From contig JADDOH010002020.1 of the NCBI GenBank assembly GCA_016648135.1, forward strand, positions 29,900 to 93,899: 64,000 nt of DNA. Direction: 5' to 3'. Both the position numbers and the translations under genes were made by a program. Each line of letters begins with the position of its first letter. Position 1 is the first letter of the stretch. Shown here in pieces: positions 22,215 through 35,801 of this stretch. Below the pieces are notes generated by a model. It was not told the DNA's origin, searched no databases, and worked only from the letters and a program-made list of their open reading frames with translations. This DNA comes from Agrypnia vestita. Lineage: Eukaryota > Arthropoda > Insecta > Trichoptera > Phryganeidae.

Positions 22215-22266
22215 AATCGTTTCTCGGAAAAACATACGGTTCGTATAAAATATCCGCAACTATTTA

Positions 22267-22534
22267 CAGTTAAATAAATCAGTACCTACCCTAAGAATGC
22301 TGGTTATTTTTCTTCAATCACAAGAAAACGTTAGGTTAAGCACAATACATGTCGTACAAATAACATAAATCCTGATATTGTGGGTAAGATGGAAAATAAT
22401 AATTCCTCGGGTCACAACGATTCCCTCCCTTTATTTCAACAATATAACTGACAGCAAGGTAATGCGATGCTACCGACCGGTGGAAATCTGACAAGTGTCA
22501 TAAGGTTGACAACCCTTTTAACTCTGGACTGAAC
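22267..22534. other. Spacer
   Basis: The start matches 6090-6190; the remainder shows no recognised feature. Confidence 0.5.
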
Positions 22535-23710
22535 TGACGATGACGACAACAATAGCCCCATCCATTGGCTACGGATGACGACATCAGTTACCGACTGAAT
22601 GATGACATTTTATATCCGCCAATCAGAAAACAAAGAAACGAGCTCAGGGTCCAATTCCGTGATCTGTCAATTTATGCGAACCTACCAACTTTATACTAAC
22701 ATTGATGCTGATATTCTTGCAGATAAACTATCATCATACAAAAAAATTACTCCTACACCACATTCATTTCTTGATAATAACCTGAACTCCTAGAACATAA
22801 AATATCAATTCTTTATTTGTATATTCTAACATGATCGCACTGCATTAATACATTTAGTGTACATATACATGTTGCTAGAGCAGGTCAAGACACTTTTAAT
22901 TGGGATATATAATTATGTTTTTCCTTAGACAATCAGCAATATACTATACAGTGCAGTTACTTCATTCTGCTTGCAAAGCTTCTGTCAGTCGGATGTGTGA
23001 GAGTTATGAGAAGTCAAAATATTTTTCGCATTGTATAAGAAATGTAATTAAAAATATTATAGAACATTTTCGATCCATAATACATCATTATAACGCAAAT
23101 TTGACTGGGGTCTCGTTTGTACCCCGCTCCGGTCCCCGATCCTATTTTAGATCATCCGGCACCCGAAGGTTAAGCCTTCCACATCCCCTAAGTCTTCTAT
23201 TATCGATGTCGATATTTATGAGTTTAATAATGCGATCGTCCTTCTTTCTCGTATAATGTAATAAAATAATCTGGTTTTGTTCTACATACTTACTTTCTAG
23301 AGCGACACATAGTTTCAGGTTCCGACAATAATAATTTTGGTAGATGGTATTTTTCTGTGTCTATATGATTTGCCTTAATTTGTTTAAATTAACGGTGTTA
23401 AAGTTCTGAAAAATCTAAACATGATTTTATTTAAAGGGATTTAATTTAAAATTATGTAATGATTTTTATAGCTAAGTAGATGTAAAATACTTATATAAAG
23501 ATATATAAATATAAACCTAGCTAGTTTTTACGCGGTGGATATATTGCAACGAAAACCAAGTAAAATAATACTATACATTAAAAATGTGAAAATGAAAAAC
23601 AGATTTCTTTCTATTTACAGGTTGTAACAGAGCTAGTCCACAGTACTTCACTGGTAAATTCTTGCCTAAATTACGAGCTGAAAATGTTGTGAAAGTTTGT
23701 CCATATTCCA
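22535..23710 (+). repeat. 5' flank block of gene 4, inverted match to 12590-13632
   Basis: Aligned in reverse complement with the block upstream of copy 2, with a gap of about 170 bp near 22565-22730. Frames inside are short and unrelated to known proteins. Confidence 0.75.
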
Positions 23711-23905
23711 TTTAATATTTTTAATAACAAGGTCTTTTTTGTAGAAGGTTATTTTTAAAAAATTATTTTCCTACTACTAACTTAATTATTTATTCATTTA
23801 CCATATACTTATTTTTAATTTTGTTAACGTCTGTACTACGATTTTAAATTTTTGGTAATTTTTGTAACACAGCCCACTATTGATACGAATAAATGATTTG
23901 ATAAA

Positions 23906-23998
23906 AATCGTAATCAGATATTCGAACGCAGGTTGAAAACACCTGATTTAATATCTTCACCAGACCATACTATCTCTTCCTATATAAAGAGATGTCAT
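23906..23998 (+). promoter_or_regulatory. Gene 4 core promoter block
   Basis: ATCGTAATCAG, CAGGT-N7-ACCTG (23929-23945), TTTAATATCTTCAC, then TCCTATATAAAGAG with TATATAA at 23991, 72 bp before the ATG. Confidence 0.75.
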
Positions 23999-24062
23999 TT
24001 TTATTGCGGCATAGTATAAGAGGTTATTTCTTATGCACGGTTATATAAGAAATCGATACAAG

Positions 24063-25225
24063 ATGTACAGTTTCTTCAGTGTGATCCTGTTTATCGTTTC
24101 GGCTTCCGCTGTGGTAAGTAATTGATGAGAATTATGTAAAGATATATTTTTTAATTGATGAATTTTAGTTTATTTATTTAACAGATTTATTTAATATTTT
24201 ATTTTTTTAATTCGATTCTAATTTGAAATATATGATAAGGACGTTTCGTTAAGTTAAGTTATTATTTTTGAGATAATTGTTCCTAGTTTCTTCCTTTTAG
24301 ACCTTTGCTATTTTTCACAATCTCCAAGTTGATTCGTAGAAATACTTTCATCTCAATATTTTGTAATGTGTGAAATATATTAATATTGCAGGTTTCCGCG
24401 TACGAATATGGTCCATTCGAAGAAGTGCAAAAGTCTAGAACGTACAGGTTTGACTCTGTTGAGGGTGATTTCTATAGAGCAATAAAAGAGTGCACCAAGC
24501 CGGGACCCATGTGTGGCGACTGCACAAAGCTTTACGAGTGCATTCAGATAGGAACCGATTACATCCAGGAGTTATTAGAAGAATGCACCGGGGAGTATAC
24601 CTGTCTGCAAACCCCAACAACTGCTTCTTGCACCACGGGACCTAACCCAGACTGCTCTAACGACGTTTACGAATTTAAGTGCCACCAAGTAGGTCTGTTC
24701 CCCGATCCATTCAACTGTAGAAAATACCACATGTGTGTACCAGGTACGCCTTCAGGAGTTGACCCGATATCTATACCGTTAGAATGCGCCGAAGATGGCT
24801 TCTACTATGATGCGAGGACCACTCTCTGCAGAAAGAAGTTGGTGGACAACGAGTGCCCAGTAACCGCCGAACCGTGCGAGAACTTGGCTCAAGTCGGAAT
24901 CATCTCGAACTACCCAGCGCTATATTTCATCTGTCTCAGGCAAGAAGGTCAGACGGGATTTTTCCCAAATGTATTTTCCTGTTCGACAGATAAGGAATAC
25001 GATTTGGTTTCGCATACCTGCAAGGATCCCACACCCGAAACGGGAATCGGAGCTGATAGCAAGTGTCTCGAGACGGGACCATTTTACAACCCCACTAGTT
25101 GCTTTCTCTACAACCAGTGCACGAAAGATGAACTTCCAATCACATACGTTTGCTCTGACACGATGTATTTCGACCACAGGGCAAAAAAATGTGTTGACTT
25201 CACTTGTGATGATTTGGATAAATAG
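24063..25225 (+). CDS. Peritrophin-like secreted protein, gene 4
   Basis: Exon 1 24063-24113 (MYSFFSVILFIVSASAV), short intron 24114-24391, exon 2 24392-25225; 294 residues, phase 0. The four Cys-rich units lie as in gene 5. Unit 2 shows GLFPDPFNCRKYHMC and GFYYDARTTLC, unit 3 YPALYFIC and FFPNVFSC, unit 4 C-x11-C-x5-C and MYFDHRAKKC. Predicted to be secreted and to bind chitin. Unit 4 differs from paralogues mainly between its third and fifth Cys (DELPITYVCSDT). The intron is the shortest of the family and has no repeat insertion. Looks intact. Confidence 0.9.
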
Positions 25226-26406
25226 GAGTGTATCAGTAAAGCATCGAACACTTACGTTGTAAATTTTTTTATTTGAATCCGAATCAAGACAATGAATTGA
25301 GTGCCTAGTGTCACTACTGGGCTATGTTACATTATTCCAATTTCAGAAAACGAGAGTTTAAATGACTTGCTTTTATAGAACGTAAAAATTTATCATTCGT
25401 ACCTGAAAAAATATTAAATAACATTTATTGGTTTTGTAAAATAGCCCACTATTGATGACAATGACTTAGTGCATTTTTATCGACAAATGGCATTAGTGTA
25501 TGCATTTCCATTGTTTGGAAAAAACGAATTAAAATGCACCATATTGATTGCAATAAAATATTTTTTGAATAACGATTAAAATATATTTTATTTTCACTAA
25601 AAATATACTGATTTTTGTTATTTATTATGTTATTAAAAATGTAAAAATTTTTTTTTTATTGAAATTGAGAAAAAAAAACATAATTTATAAAATTGTTTTT
25701 ATGATTCGAGGAGCTTTATAAAATGTTTCATACATTTGTATAATAAGTTCAAGTAGGAACTTAATCACTTTTTAAAGATATATGACCGGACATCAGGTTG
25801 TAGTCACATTTTAAAGGTAACTACTCCAGGGGCGAATTGGAGGACAGGAAAAGTTGTAGGTTCTATTTGGGCTGTAGTGCCAGAGAGAGAGAAAGAGAGA
25901 AAAATAACTTTTTTTAATTTCGATTTATATTATATTCCTCTAATTCAGCAGTTTGTTTATGACTTTGTTATCAGTCATTGTGCTGGTTTATTATACCTGT
26001 ATAGTTACATATAATATATTGGATAGGTATTGTGTTTAGATAAACTTTTGACAAACCATACAACTTAATAATTTATTTTTTTATAAAAAGTGTGGTGCAT
26101 CTGTAAAAGATCAAAACGCACAGCATGTACGATACTCACATTAAACCCTTAGAAAATATATCGACAATGAAAGGAAAATTGATCGTTTTTCCTATTCATG
26201 TGCACGTTGTTCCTCTAAACTAGGGCAAGTAGCCAAGAGCCAGAGGCAAATATATTTATTTAGTTTTCTATATTCGTATTCGTCGATTTAGATGCGAATA
26301 CTATAAAACAAAAGATTTTAAATTTAAAAAGGTAAGTTTACGAATATGAATGTAATTATTTATTTCTTGTATATTGAAATAAACATCTGCGATCATATCT
26401 TCTTCT
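25226..26406 (+). other. 3' flank of gene 4
   Basis: AT-rich. Parts (25930-26010, 26230-26300) align with the gene 5 flank near 37140-37230 and 37540-37610. A GA-rich run is at 25885-25902. No gene. Confidence 0.55.
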
Positions 26407-26622
26407 TCATGTGCCCTGTCGGGTCCCCCCGACGTCGGCGATCATCTGGGAGAAAGTTTCCCTGTCCAGGGCAGTGCGGAACAGCTCTTCCACGCTTCTT
26501 ATCCCGGTCCACTCTCGGATGTTTCCAAGCCAGGAATGCCGCCTCCTTCCGACACCTCTGCAACCCTCAATCTTCCCCTTCATGACGAGCTGAAAGCTGG
26601 AACATATAACGTACTTATCCAA
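26407..26622 (-). mobile_element. LINE reverse-transcriptase C-terminal fragment
   Basis: The minus frame reads GKIEGCRGVGRRRHSWLGNI, then REWTG and EELFRTALDRETF. This is the typical tail of insect non-LTR retrotransposon ORF2 proteins. GC-richer than its surroundings. Confidence 0.65.
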
Positions 26623-26689
26623 TGAGAAATGAAAGTAATTAAGATAAAATTAAATAATTTAAAGTCTCACAGATATATTTATATAAGAA

Positions 26690-26885
26690 AAGTGTATGGA
26701 AGTCTTTAACACGATAGCCCAGGGCTTATAACGTGTATGACTTGGCTTAAGAGATAGCTTCTTTGCAATGCAACGTTCACCAAATTTTTGAAAGTAGTAT
26801 ATATTTTCCAAATTGAAACCTCCCATATACTTGAAGGTACTATCTAGAGACATCTGTAGACCTTCTCATGAAATAGTAAAATAGT
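26690..26885 (-). repeat. Inverted piece of the shared 3' flank
   Basis: Its reverse complement matches 21115-21310 and 5480-5650, so a fragment of the copy A/gene 3 flank was inverted into the gene 4 neighbourhood. Confidence 0.6.
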
Positions 26886-28326
26886 TCTTTGAGACTTCTA
26901 TAAATTATCTTTATTAAATAATATCCAGTCATTGTATTCTCAGAACATTCTCGTACATATAAAAATGGTGTCCTCCGTCGTCACGGATTCCCATGTAAAA
27001 CTTAAGTCAGATTAAAGGCAACATAGTGTACTAATAAGAAATAAAAACATTTGATTTGTGTTTGAATTTCATTTTTTTATATAATTTTTTTTTCCTCATA
27101 TAATGAGCTGTTTAAATTGAATATTTTTAGAATTTTTACAAAAATATCTAATAATAACTACTTATATTTCGTCATGATCATAGAACAATGACGGATGTGC
27201 AAAAAATTCCATATTGACTTTTTTGGATCGTTAAAAAGCGAAAAAGAGAAGCCATCTAATGGTGTATTAAAAGTGTATTTTTTCTCATTAATTTAACCGT
27301 CGTTACACGAAGTCGGTATAACTACGGCTCTGACTTGTGATCGTAGAACAATGCAGCATGTGTAAAAACGTCGTTGTACTGCGCTGACTATATTTGAGGT
27401 TTGAAAGGTATCAACATTAAATAACTAACCCAAATCTCAAAGGAAAATCTTTTGTAGTTATCGAGCTATGACATAAAGTGTCTTTATGTAAATAAAACTT
27501 CAAACTGCTCTCCTGCAAACTTGATAAAAATCACATGCGTCGTTATTCTACGATTTCGAAGATTTATTAACAAAGGTCCAAATTATCTTCTAAAAGTAAG
27601 TTGTCTACAATTTCTTACAATTAATTAATAATCTCGTCATGTTTAAAAATACGATGGTTTTACACCCGTTATAGTCAAAGTGGGTTATGTAATTAATTAT
27701 AGCTCTTAAGGGTTAAAGTAATACAAATAATTTTTGGTGCATGGAGAATATGTCAACTACAGATGTCGCCACAGGCGAAAATACAATTAGGCGGCGCGCA
27801 TACTACATTAGTGATGGTAAAACTGTTTTTTTATCCGGTTACACACGGTACTTTGGAATTTGTGTCTGATTATATCGATGATTGTTAGCTGAGATATAAC
27901 TGTTGTCCAGTACCGATTGTTGCCGTCGTATTGTGAAAAATAATTACAAATCAACGACATAATCAGATACAAATATCTAATAACGGTGAGTATGTCACCG
28001 GTTGAGATTCCATCGCCATATCAAATCTCCATTATCATTTTAATATTATGCTTTTCAAATTAAATTATTTCGAAACAAATCCCTATCTTGTTCAGATTAA
28101 GCAGTCAGGTAGAGGGACGTTAGTATAGTTAATTTATCCCAAGGTTGAAGTACTTAAGATGAAGATAAATAAATAAATTTTTGCCCCTTGACCCGTTCGT
28201 CTCTTCAGGGCAATGAACTTATAGAATTTTACATTCCCACCATAAAAGTCCATTCGAAACAAATAATTTTAACAATGAATTTAGAGAAAAGAATTTGGGG
28301 ATGTAGTAATACGAGGAAAGGAACGT
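26886..28326. other. AT-rich spacer, no gene seen
   Basis: Two similar stretches (TGATCATAGAACAATGACGG near 27177 and TGATCGTAGAACAATGCAGC near 27339) are 162 bp apart. Otherwise nothing recognised. Confidence 0.5.
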
Positions 28327-28590
28327 ATGATTAAGAAAATATATGAGGCGAGTATTGAAGGCAACAGGAATAGAGGGCGTCCGCGAAAGACCTGGCATGG
28401 CCAGATACAACAAGTGTTTGGGGATGGCCCCGTTAAAAGCCGCAACAACCGTAGAACTTGTATGAGAAGATGTATGAATGTGGCCGAAGCAAAAGTGGTG
28501 TGCCAGGATAGAAGAGTGTGGCGTTCAATCCTCTCTGCCTATCCCTGCAGTGTAAAAGCGTGATGGTTAGTTAGTTAGTTTTCTTCCGAA
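28327..28590 (+). mobile_element. LINE 3' end with GTTA tail
   Basis: The frame reads NRGRPRKTWHGQIQ, CMRRCMNVAEAKVVCQDR and WRSILSAYP, the tail of an insect non-LTR reverse transcriptase, then a TAG/GTTA repeat tail. The same 3' end recurs at 33345-33425. Confidence 0.65.
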
Positions 28591-30235
28591 ATAAATGTAT
28601 TAATTCTCCTGTCAAAGTGTTTAAATGAAGTAAAACCCTTTTATACAACACTAGCTTACATGTTTTTTGTCAATTCATGCATTAACCTTAACATATAGAT
28701 ATATGTCGTCACTGACTTTTTTATAGAACTTTTATAGAATTCTATAGAAAGTATTTAAATATCTCTTACCGTTCGTAAAAAACGCATCGATCGACCATTT
28801 TTTCGTCGACTTTAGTTGAAAAGTAGGTCACCACGAAAATGTTACATAAATTTTATTATATCTTTGCATTCTAATTGAAAATATAAACTATGAATTTTTA
28901 TGAACATTTACCGCTTTATTAACATTATCCGATAGAAAATTCATAGCTGATCTGATTGTACTATTCAAAATCATTAGTTCACATTTTGACAGCCCTGATA
29001 TTTTGCGTCTCGTCATGTTGACGCGCCGTGTAGAATTACCCGTACACCATTTCAACAAACAAACTCACAACAATTCCCTCATACATCTAGGCTGCAAAGA
29101 TTGGGTGACAAATATGCAAGCATTGGCGATGTGTTTTCGTCCAAGCTGTCAAATTATAAGGCTATACTGACGAACGCTCTATCTAATAGAATAAAATAAA
29201 AATAAAAAATGTAAAGGGACAAAAAAATATAGAAAAAATACTACATTGAATTGTAAAGTGGATACTTAAAAGCATAAAAGTTTTAATATTGTAGTTTTAT
29301 GTTACATTATAAATTAAGGACAATTACATAAGTAACGAAATGTACATATTTATATTGTAATGAAATCATTGCGTTTAAAGTGTAAATACAGTTTTGCAGA
29401 GGTAAAAAAAAATATTCCAATGCTGTATAGTATGGTTCAATATATAATATATTGTATAGTACAATATAGTTACAGAAGTATATAATTCCCCTATTCTCAG
29501 AATAATAATATCGTTATATTTATACATTTTTTATTATTTTATCACTTTTTTCCTTTGTATCTACTGTTTACATATTGTATTTTCTTTTATTTCTGACTAC
29601 TTTCTTTAATTAATAAAAATATATAAAGAGAAAAATTTTAACCAAAACCTGGATTACTATAAATTAATGAAAAATGGTAGTCAAATGAGTAAAACAAAAT
29701 TCAAAACAACGCAAATGCAAAACCATTACATTTACAAAGCCACCAGCTACTATTACAATCTCCTCATCGAGATATGCCGTATAAATAATCATACAGAAAA
29801 AATTAAAACCTTTTTAAAATCAAACATGCACTCATAATCCGTTCAAAATTAAAGAATTCATTAAAAAATTTCCTATTATATGTATTTTGACTATCATTAT
29901 TAACACCCACACATATTAAATAATTCATAGGTATGCTAATATTATTTACAGTATAAGAAGACGCAAGAGTTCTCTTTACTGACGAGGTCTACATGATTAA
30001 AAAATTAAAAAAAACAAATGTTAATGTAATAAGTTATAATATAAGAATGTATACCAAATATTAAATAAAAAAAAATAGTTTTCGTGAGGTTTCATGTTTA
30101 GTGAGTTTATTTTGGTTAGCTTCCTTATTAATTTGTTTCATATGAAAAACAGTTATTTTTTTCTGTAATCAAATCTTGAAACACTAAGAGATAGATTGCA
30201 TTTTGATAAAACATGATTATCGTTGGTATATTTTA
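28591..30235. other. AT-rich spacer with dispersed-repeat pieces
   Basis: 28680-28840 matches in reverse complement parts of 48240-48350 (GTGGTGACCTA, TCGACGAAAAAA-type block) and 50300-50400. 28980-29200 may be another decayed LINE end. No gene. Confidence 0.45.
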
Positions 30236-30540
30236 AAATCTTGTCTTAGTCACTCGTCAAAACAAATGATAAAAACTATTGCAAAACAGACGAGCCTTGG
30301 ATTTTTAACTTCTGTTTATCCGAACGGTATAAGATGGATATCTAACGATTATTTGATAACGAAATATGCATCCATTATCTCCAGGAAAATCAGAAAATTT
30401 TCTTACGATAATTGATTGATAATATTATTGACGGCATTAATGAAAAATATTTATTAGCGCTTATCGTTCCTAGCAACGGTGACGTGCGATAATATGTGAT
30501 CACATTGAATCACAACATTTAATATAATCACAGATCAAGG
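30236..30540 (+). repeat. Block shared with 13690-14005 (inverted)
   Basis: It lies upstream of gene 5 in the same relative orientation as its partner upstream of copy 2, so it is probably ancestral 5' flank. The 70-codon frame at 30203-30415 lies across it and is not supported. Confidence 0.5.
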
Positions 30541-30999
30541 AAAGAGGTGGATTAAAACTTTTTCAGCTATATCACGTTGATTACATCCTGATTGATGTCT
30601 GATAGATCTTTCATGGCATTAACATATTTCACATGTCAACAAAAAATTATTTCACAGAATTCACTCCCTATCTTTCTGCTGATTCACTGTAAAATAACAA
30701 TTATGCAATCCATACTTATATTATGGTGACGCATGTTATCTGGATTTCAATGTTAAATGCGAAATAACTATTTTCAAAAGACGTATTTCAATAAGATAAT
30801 CAGAAATGTCTAGACATGGGGCTGAGTTTTTGAATCTTTGTAATGAACAACGACCGGTTATTTAGGTGCGTGTGAGAAACAATGATTTATTTTTTTATAG
30901 TTGACCATAGTCGTGAGGCTAAAATTAAATTAATTAGAATATTATAATAATAATATAATAAAAAAAAAAAAAAAAAGGCGTATATAATTATAAGAGACT

Positions 31000-31290
31000 A
31001 GTTGAAACCCGTCAAAAATGACGGTACGTTTACACGTCAGTTCCTAAGGAATAAGTATTTATTTATTTCATTAAAAAAAAAATCCCAAAAAATCGTAAAA
31101 ATTTTTTATAGAAAAAGAAAATTTTTCGAAAAAAAAAGATTGTCAATTTTTTTTTTCAAAAAAAATTACAAAAAACAATTTACTATAAAGAAGTTACGGA
31201 CGTAACACGAAGTTGCGGGGACAGACAGACAGACGAGCGGACGGACGGACAGGAAACTTTTATAATTATTATAATTGGGATTTAAAAAAT
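31000..31290. repeat. Dispersed repeat ending in GACAGACAGAC / ATAATTGGGATT
   Basis: Poly-A and poly-T runs, then ACGGACG, tandem GACA/GACG units and TATTATAATTGGGATT. Similar ends occur at 39040-39145, 44080-44185 and 55780-55880. Confidence 0.5.
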
Positions 31291-32269
31291 ATTGTTGTCT
31301 CGCTTTATTTAACCAATCCAAAAAGTTCCAAAAGTAGGGTTAAACTTAAAGATACCGTCAATTATTTTATAAGGATAATAAAGAAGAGAAGAGCACAAGC
31401 TTAATTAGTTTGAATTAAAACTATAGTGTATGTAGGTTCTACACTATCAGTGCCGTAAAAACTAAGAACTAAAAATATTTTTTTAAAGTTGTCTTCTTTT
31501 GGCGCAATTGGGGCAAATTTTTCATTGTAACGGAAGTTGCGCACGTGGAACGTACGCGTTGTAGCGGTAATGTGTGTAGCGGAAGTGCAAGGCCACAAAA
31601 TGCGCGCGCATCCATTAAACTGTCAGATATTTATTCAATTGAAATTAATGTTCCAGTAATATAAATAACGTATTGTCGACCATCTTGAATCGAGTACCAA
31701 TCATAAGGATGCTCAATTTAAAAGCTGACAAATTATTGGTTATTGAATTGAAAATTAAAACTTTTTATTGGATTACGATTTTAGGTTTGTTTGTTATTGT
31801 CGATGTTTTTGAAAAAACAACGTTATTTTCAGATATTCGTTTTCCATAGAAAAAACACATTCATTCATTCGACATTCAACGCGCTTGTCAAAGTTGAAGG
31901 GTTTTGAATCTTTTGAATATGGAACTGAAAATCGATAAAACATGAAAACGGGTAGGACTTTTAAAAAAAATACACAAGTCTTTTGACTCGTCGCATCTTA
32001 TTAAGTTTTATCGATTATATTTATCATCTCTCTAGATATAATATTATTGTAATAATATATGATAGATTTTTAACCATTATGAAAATATCAATTATCACAA
32101 TCACGTCAAAGAAGTATAACTTCTATCGCGCGTACACGAGTACCCGCTCCTCCAAATATTTTGCGTATTTAAGTTTTGATGTTTTTAACAACTAGGTATT
32201 TTTGAACTAATAAATATTGTCACATTTATGAGTACCTACCAATTATGGTGGTAATGTTTACAGGAATAG
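31291..32269. other. AT-rich spacer, no gene seen
   Basis: A short GC-richer patch lies near 31500-31610; no family recognised. Confidence 0.45.
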
Positions 32270-32795
32270 AAAAACTAAAAAACTAAACTGAGATCCATGC
32301 TAAGTGCATTTCACATGCTAAGACTATGTAGCTCTCGGGGCACACTGTACTCTCTTTACTTCGCGATGGTTGACTCGGTTATCAGTTATGGCGGTATTCA
32401 GTTATGGTCTTACCTATAAAACATACATTGATAAAATCAAACAGTTACAATTAAGACTCCTAAAACTTGTGGTAGATAATAGAACTAAATGTATGTACAA
32501 GGATGAGTATAATAAATTATTCAAAGTATGAAAAATATTACCAATTGACCAAAAAGTAAAATATAATATAATACTAGAAGAAATGATAAATAATATTAAT
32601 ATACAAACTGACACGCACCATAACTATGCAACCAGATCGACAGGACGAACAATGAGAATACCAATCACTAACAACGTGTATGGCGAAAGGAAAAGAGATT
32701 ATATTGTGCCAAGAATCTTTAATAAATTAGATAAAAAATTCTTTGAGATGATGCAAGACAAAAAACTCCATTGGCTTCAAAAAAGTACAAGCTAA
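32270..32795 (+). mobile_element. LINE reverse-transcriptase C-terminal fragment
   Basis: Successive frames read RGTLYSLYFAMVDSVISYGG, YIDKIKQLQLRLLKLV and HHNYATRSTGRTMRIPI, then YIVPRIFNKLD before the stop. The order is that of jockey/CR1-type ORF2 ends. A-rich sequence follows to about 33030. Confidence 0.6.
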
Positions 32796-33344
32796 AAGAA
32801 TATATATTAAAGCTATGTACCTAATCTTACATTAATTTATAATTACATATCATGTATCACTTGTAAAAAAACATGCAACACTCGATAATGACCTACTATC
32901 TTCATTATAAAATAAAAATTATTGTCAAATATTGAAGGCAACCATGCCGTAAAACTGCTGTGCAGTTTGGCATATGTTTAATGTAATAAATATTAAAAAA
33001 AAATTAATAAATATATTAAAAAAAAAAATCCTCAAAATGAATTACTACTGTCATCTGGGATAGATTTGTATGTTATAATTCGTCACTTGATAACTTTCAT
33101 TCAATTCACAGAAATACGTTATCTCGGAGAGATATGGAAGTATGTAGACAATAAATGAAAATATTAAAATTATCTAATTATAATTAAAAAACGGAATAAT
33201 ATACAAGTTTAATGATGTATTTGAAATATGTTTTCTTAATTCAGTCTTGATCATAGAAATTAAACCTAAAAATCTCTCACGATTAGGTAGACCTGATATT
33301 TGAGGATAGAACTGTTTATTATATATCTGGAATTATATATTATA

Positions 33345-33425
33345 TATCTGGACAGAAAAGTTTGGCATTCTATTCTCTCTGCATATCCCACGTAAAACTG
33401 TTCGATGGTAAGATAGTTAGTTAGT
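33345..33425 (+). mobile_element. LINE 3' terminus
   Basis: TTTGGCATTCTATTCTCTCT, then GCATATCCCACG and a GTTAG tail match 28507-28580. Confidence 0.45.
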
Positions 33426-33881
33426 CTTAAAATCAACATTAGGATCATAATCAAAAACATATTATGGAAAACTCATTAAAAATGATTTTTCTGAATTGTT
33501 AAAAATCCCTTATAATTAGCATTACATGCACAAACTAATTTGCATTGATAAAGGACGAATTGCGAAAAGGGACATTCTTTTCTTACTTTAATCGTTTCTA
33601 CAAAGTGACTTAAAATTTTAAGAACTTTATTTGTAAATATAATTTATTTGACTTTTATTAAGCAGAATTAATTAAAAAACTTATCTGTATATTACTTCTA
33701 TGATTGTCCAACATTTCAGAGATATAATAAATTTTTATTTTTATAAAGTTATTTAATTTAATTTTTTAACAAAGAGATCGTCATCGATTCTGATAGATGG
33801 TCCTAGAGTGACATTTGAGAAAAGAATAAAAATCAACTGTTAACGCGGAAGCCAAAATTAGCTCCGGTCCTCACATGATAA
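33426..33881. other. Spacer upstream of gene 5
   Basis: AT-rich; nothing recognised. Confidence 0.5.
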
Positions 33882-33963
33882 TAATCGTAATCAGTTGTTT
33901 ACGCAGGTTGGAAACACCTGACTTAATATCTTCACTGCACCATAGTATCTCTTCCTATATAAG
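33882..33963 (+). promoter_or_regulatory. Gene 5 core promoter block
   Basis: ATCGTAATCAG, CAGGT-N7-ACCTG (33904-33920), CTTAATATCTTCAC and TCCTATATAAGGAG with TATATAAG at 33956-33963, about 76 bp before the ATG. Confidence 0.75.
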
Positions 33964-34038
33964 GAGTTGTTGTTTTTTTTTGTAGCGTAGTACAAGAGGT
34001 TATTTCTCATGCAAAGTTATATAAACAATCGATACAAG

Positions 34039-35801
34039 ATGTACAGTTTCTTCAGTGTGATCCTGTTTATCGTTTCGGCTTCCGCTGTGGTAAGTTGGTG
34101 ATGAGAATTATTTAAAGATGTGTTTTTTTTTTGTTAAATTGTGATGTAACATTCTTCGTCAATGCGTTCAGGTGTTATTTCCTACTACGAACTATAATAA
34201 CTGACTATCATATTCACCCACCTTTGGCAAGGCTGGATGCTGATAAACTTGGCAATGAGTGCAGTAAATTATAAGAAAATTAATTTTTTTCTTTTGACTA
34301 CATTTAAAAGAAACCCGCTTTCGGTTTTGCGATGTGGTTAAACGTTTATTTTCTTTCATAATTATTCTTGATTTCTGTACTTATGAAAATCGTAAATATT
34401 TCTCCCCGAATAACGATGTTTATTTCTTATAGTAGTTATATTTATTTTTAGATATATTTTATTCACTAAGTGTCTATAACTATAACACGTACTTTCGTAA
34501 ACAAATGATAAATAGGATTTATTTTCTAAGCAATGTTCCGTTAGTAAATTATAATAAATGTTTCATGAATATTTTTTTTATATTAAACAATTAATTGTTA
34601 TTTTTTATATATTTATTTAATGTATTGAGTATATTTCCTTAAAAAAGCAAAATCACTTTGTTTAAAGGTTTTATTAAATACAGAGCGTATTTTAAACTTT
34701 TTTAAATAAAAAGTGATTTAATTTTATACATTGCTTTCTACGAATAGTTGATTGTATTTCAATTAATTATTTTTTTATTTCATTAAATCGGTTCAGGTTT
34801 TAAGCATAGGATTTGAATATTTCCAGATGTTATTATTATAAAACTATAGCTGTTTTTGAGATCTTTCGCTATAAAACCTTTGTGTTTTTCTCATGATCTT
34901 TAAGTCAATTCGTAGAAATTTGTTCATCTCAATTTTTTGTAATGTGTGAAAAATGTTAATGTTGCAGGTTTCTGCGTACGAGAATGGTCCCTTCAACGAA
35001 GTGCAAAAGTCTAAAACATACAGGTTTGACTCTGTTGAGGGTGATTTCTATAGGGCAATAAAGGAGTGCACCAAGCCGGGACCCATGTGTGGCGACTGCA
35101 CGAAGCTTTACGAGTGCATTCAGATAGGAAACGATTACATCCAGGAGTTCTTAGAAGACTGCGCCGGGGGGTCCACCTGTCTGCAAACCCCAACGACTGC
35201 TTCTTGCACCACGGGACCTAACCCAGACTGCTCTAATGACGTTTACGAATTTAAGTGCCACCAAGTAGGTCTGTTCCCAGATCCATTCAGTTGTAGAAAA
35301 TACCACATGTGCAAACCAGGTACAACCGCAGAAGTTGAGCCGATATCTATACCATTAGAATGTGCCGAAGATGGATTTTACTATGATGCGAGGACCACTC
35401 TCTGCAGAAAGAAATTGGTGGACAACAAATGCCCGGTCGTCGCTGAGCCGTGCACGAGTTTGGGTCAAGTTGGACTAATCCTGAACAACCCAGCTTTATA
35501 TTTTATCTGCCTCAGGCAAGATGGTCAGACGGGATTTTTCCCAAATGTATTTTCCTGTCCGTCAAATAAGGAATATGATTTGGTTTCCCATTCTTGCCAG
35601 GATCCCACACCCGAAACGGGAATCGGAGCTGACAACAAGTGTCTTGAGACGGGTCTGTTCTACGACCCCGACAGCTGCTTTTATTACAATCAGTGCACGA
35701 AGAATGCCAGTCCAGTTAGAATCCTCTGCCCTACCAAAAAGCACTTCGACAACAAAACTAAAACATGTATTGATTTCACTTGTGAAGATTTGGATAAATA
35801 G
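34039..35801 (+). CDS. Peritrophin-like secreted protein, gene 5
   Basis: Exon 1 34039-34089 (MYSFFSVILFIVSASAV), intron 34090-34967, exon 2 34968-35801; 294 residues. Twenty-four cysteines: unit 1 C51-C97, unit 2 C114-C163, unit 3 C179-C227, unit 4 C242-C289. Predicted extracellular chitin-binding (CBM14) protein. The intron beyond 34669, exon 2 and about 3.9 kb of 3' flank are duplicated at 39738-44776. Exon 1 and the promoter are not, so this is the only complete member of that pair. Because copy 6 keeps its splice acceptor, transcripts that run past gene 5 could join this exon 1 to it. Confidence 0.9.

Larger units (their letters stand above)
21610..22266 (+). mobile_element. Penelope-like element, 3' fragment
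   Basis: The insert is absent from the matching flank at 5930-6090. It carries the end of a Penelope-like ORF and a 3' tail with a hammerhead-like motif. Confidence 0.65.

Noticed and set aside
30203..30415. 70-codon ORF upstream of gene 5
   Set aside because: It lies in duplicated 5' flank whose partner at 13840-14005 does not keep the frame.
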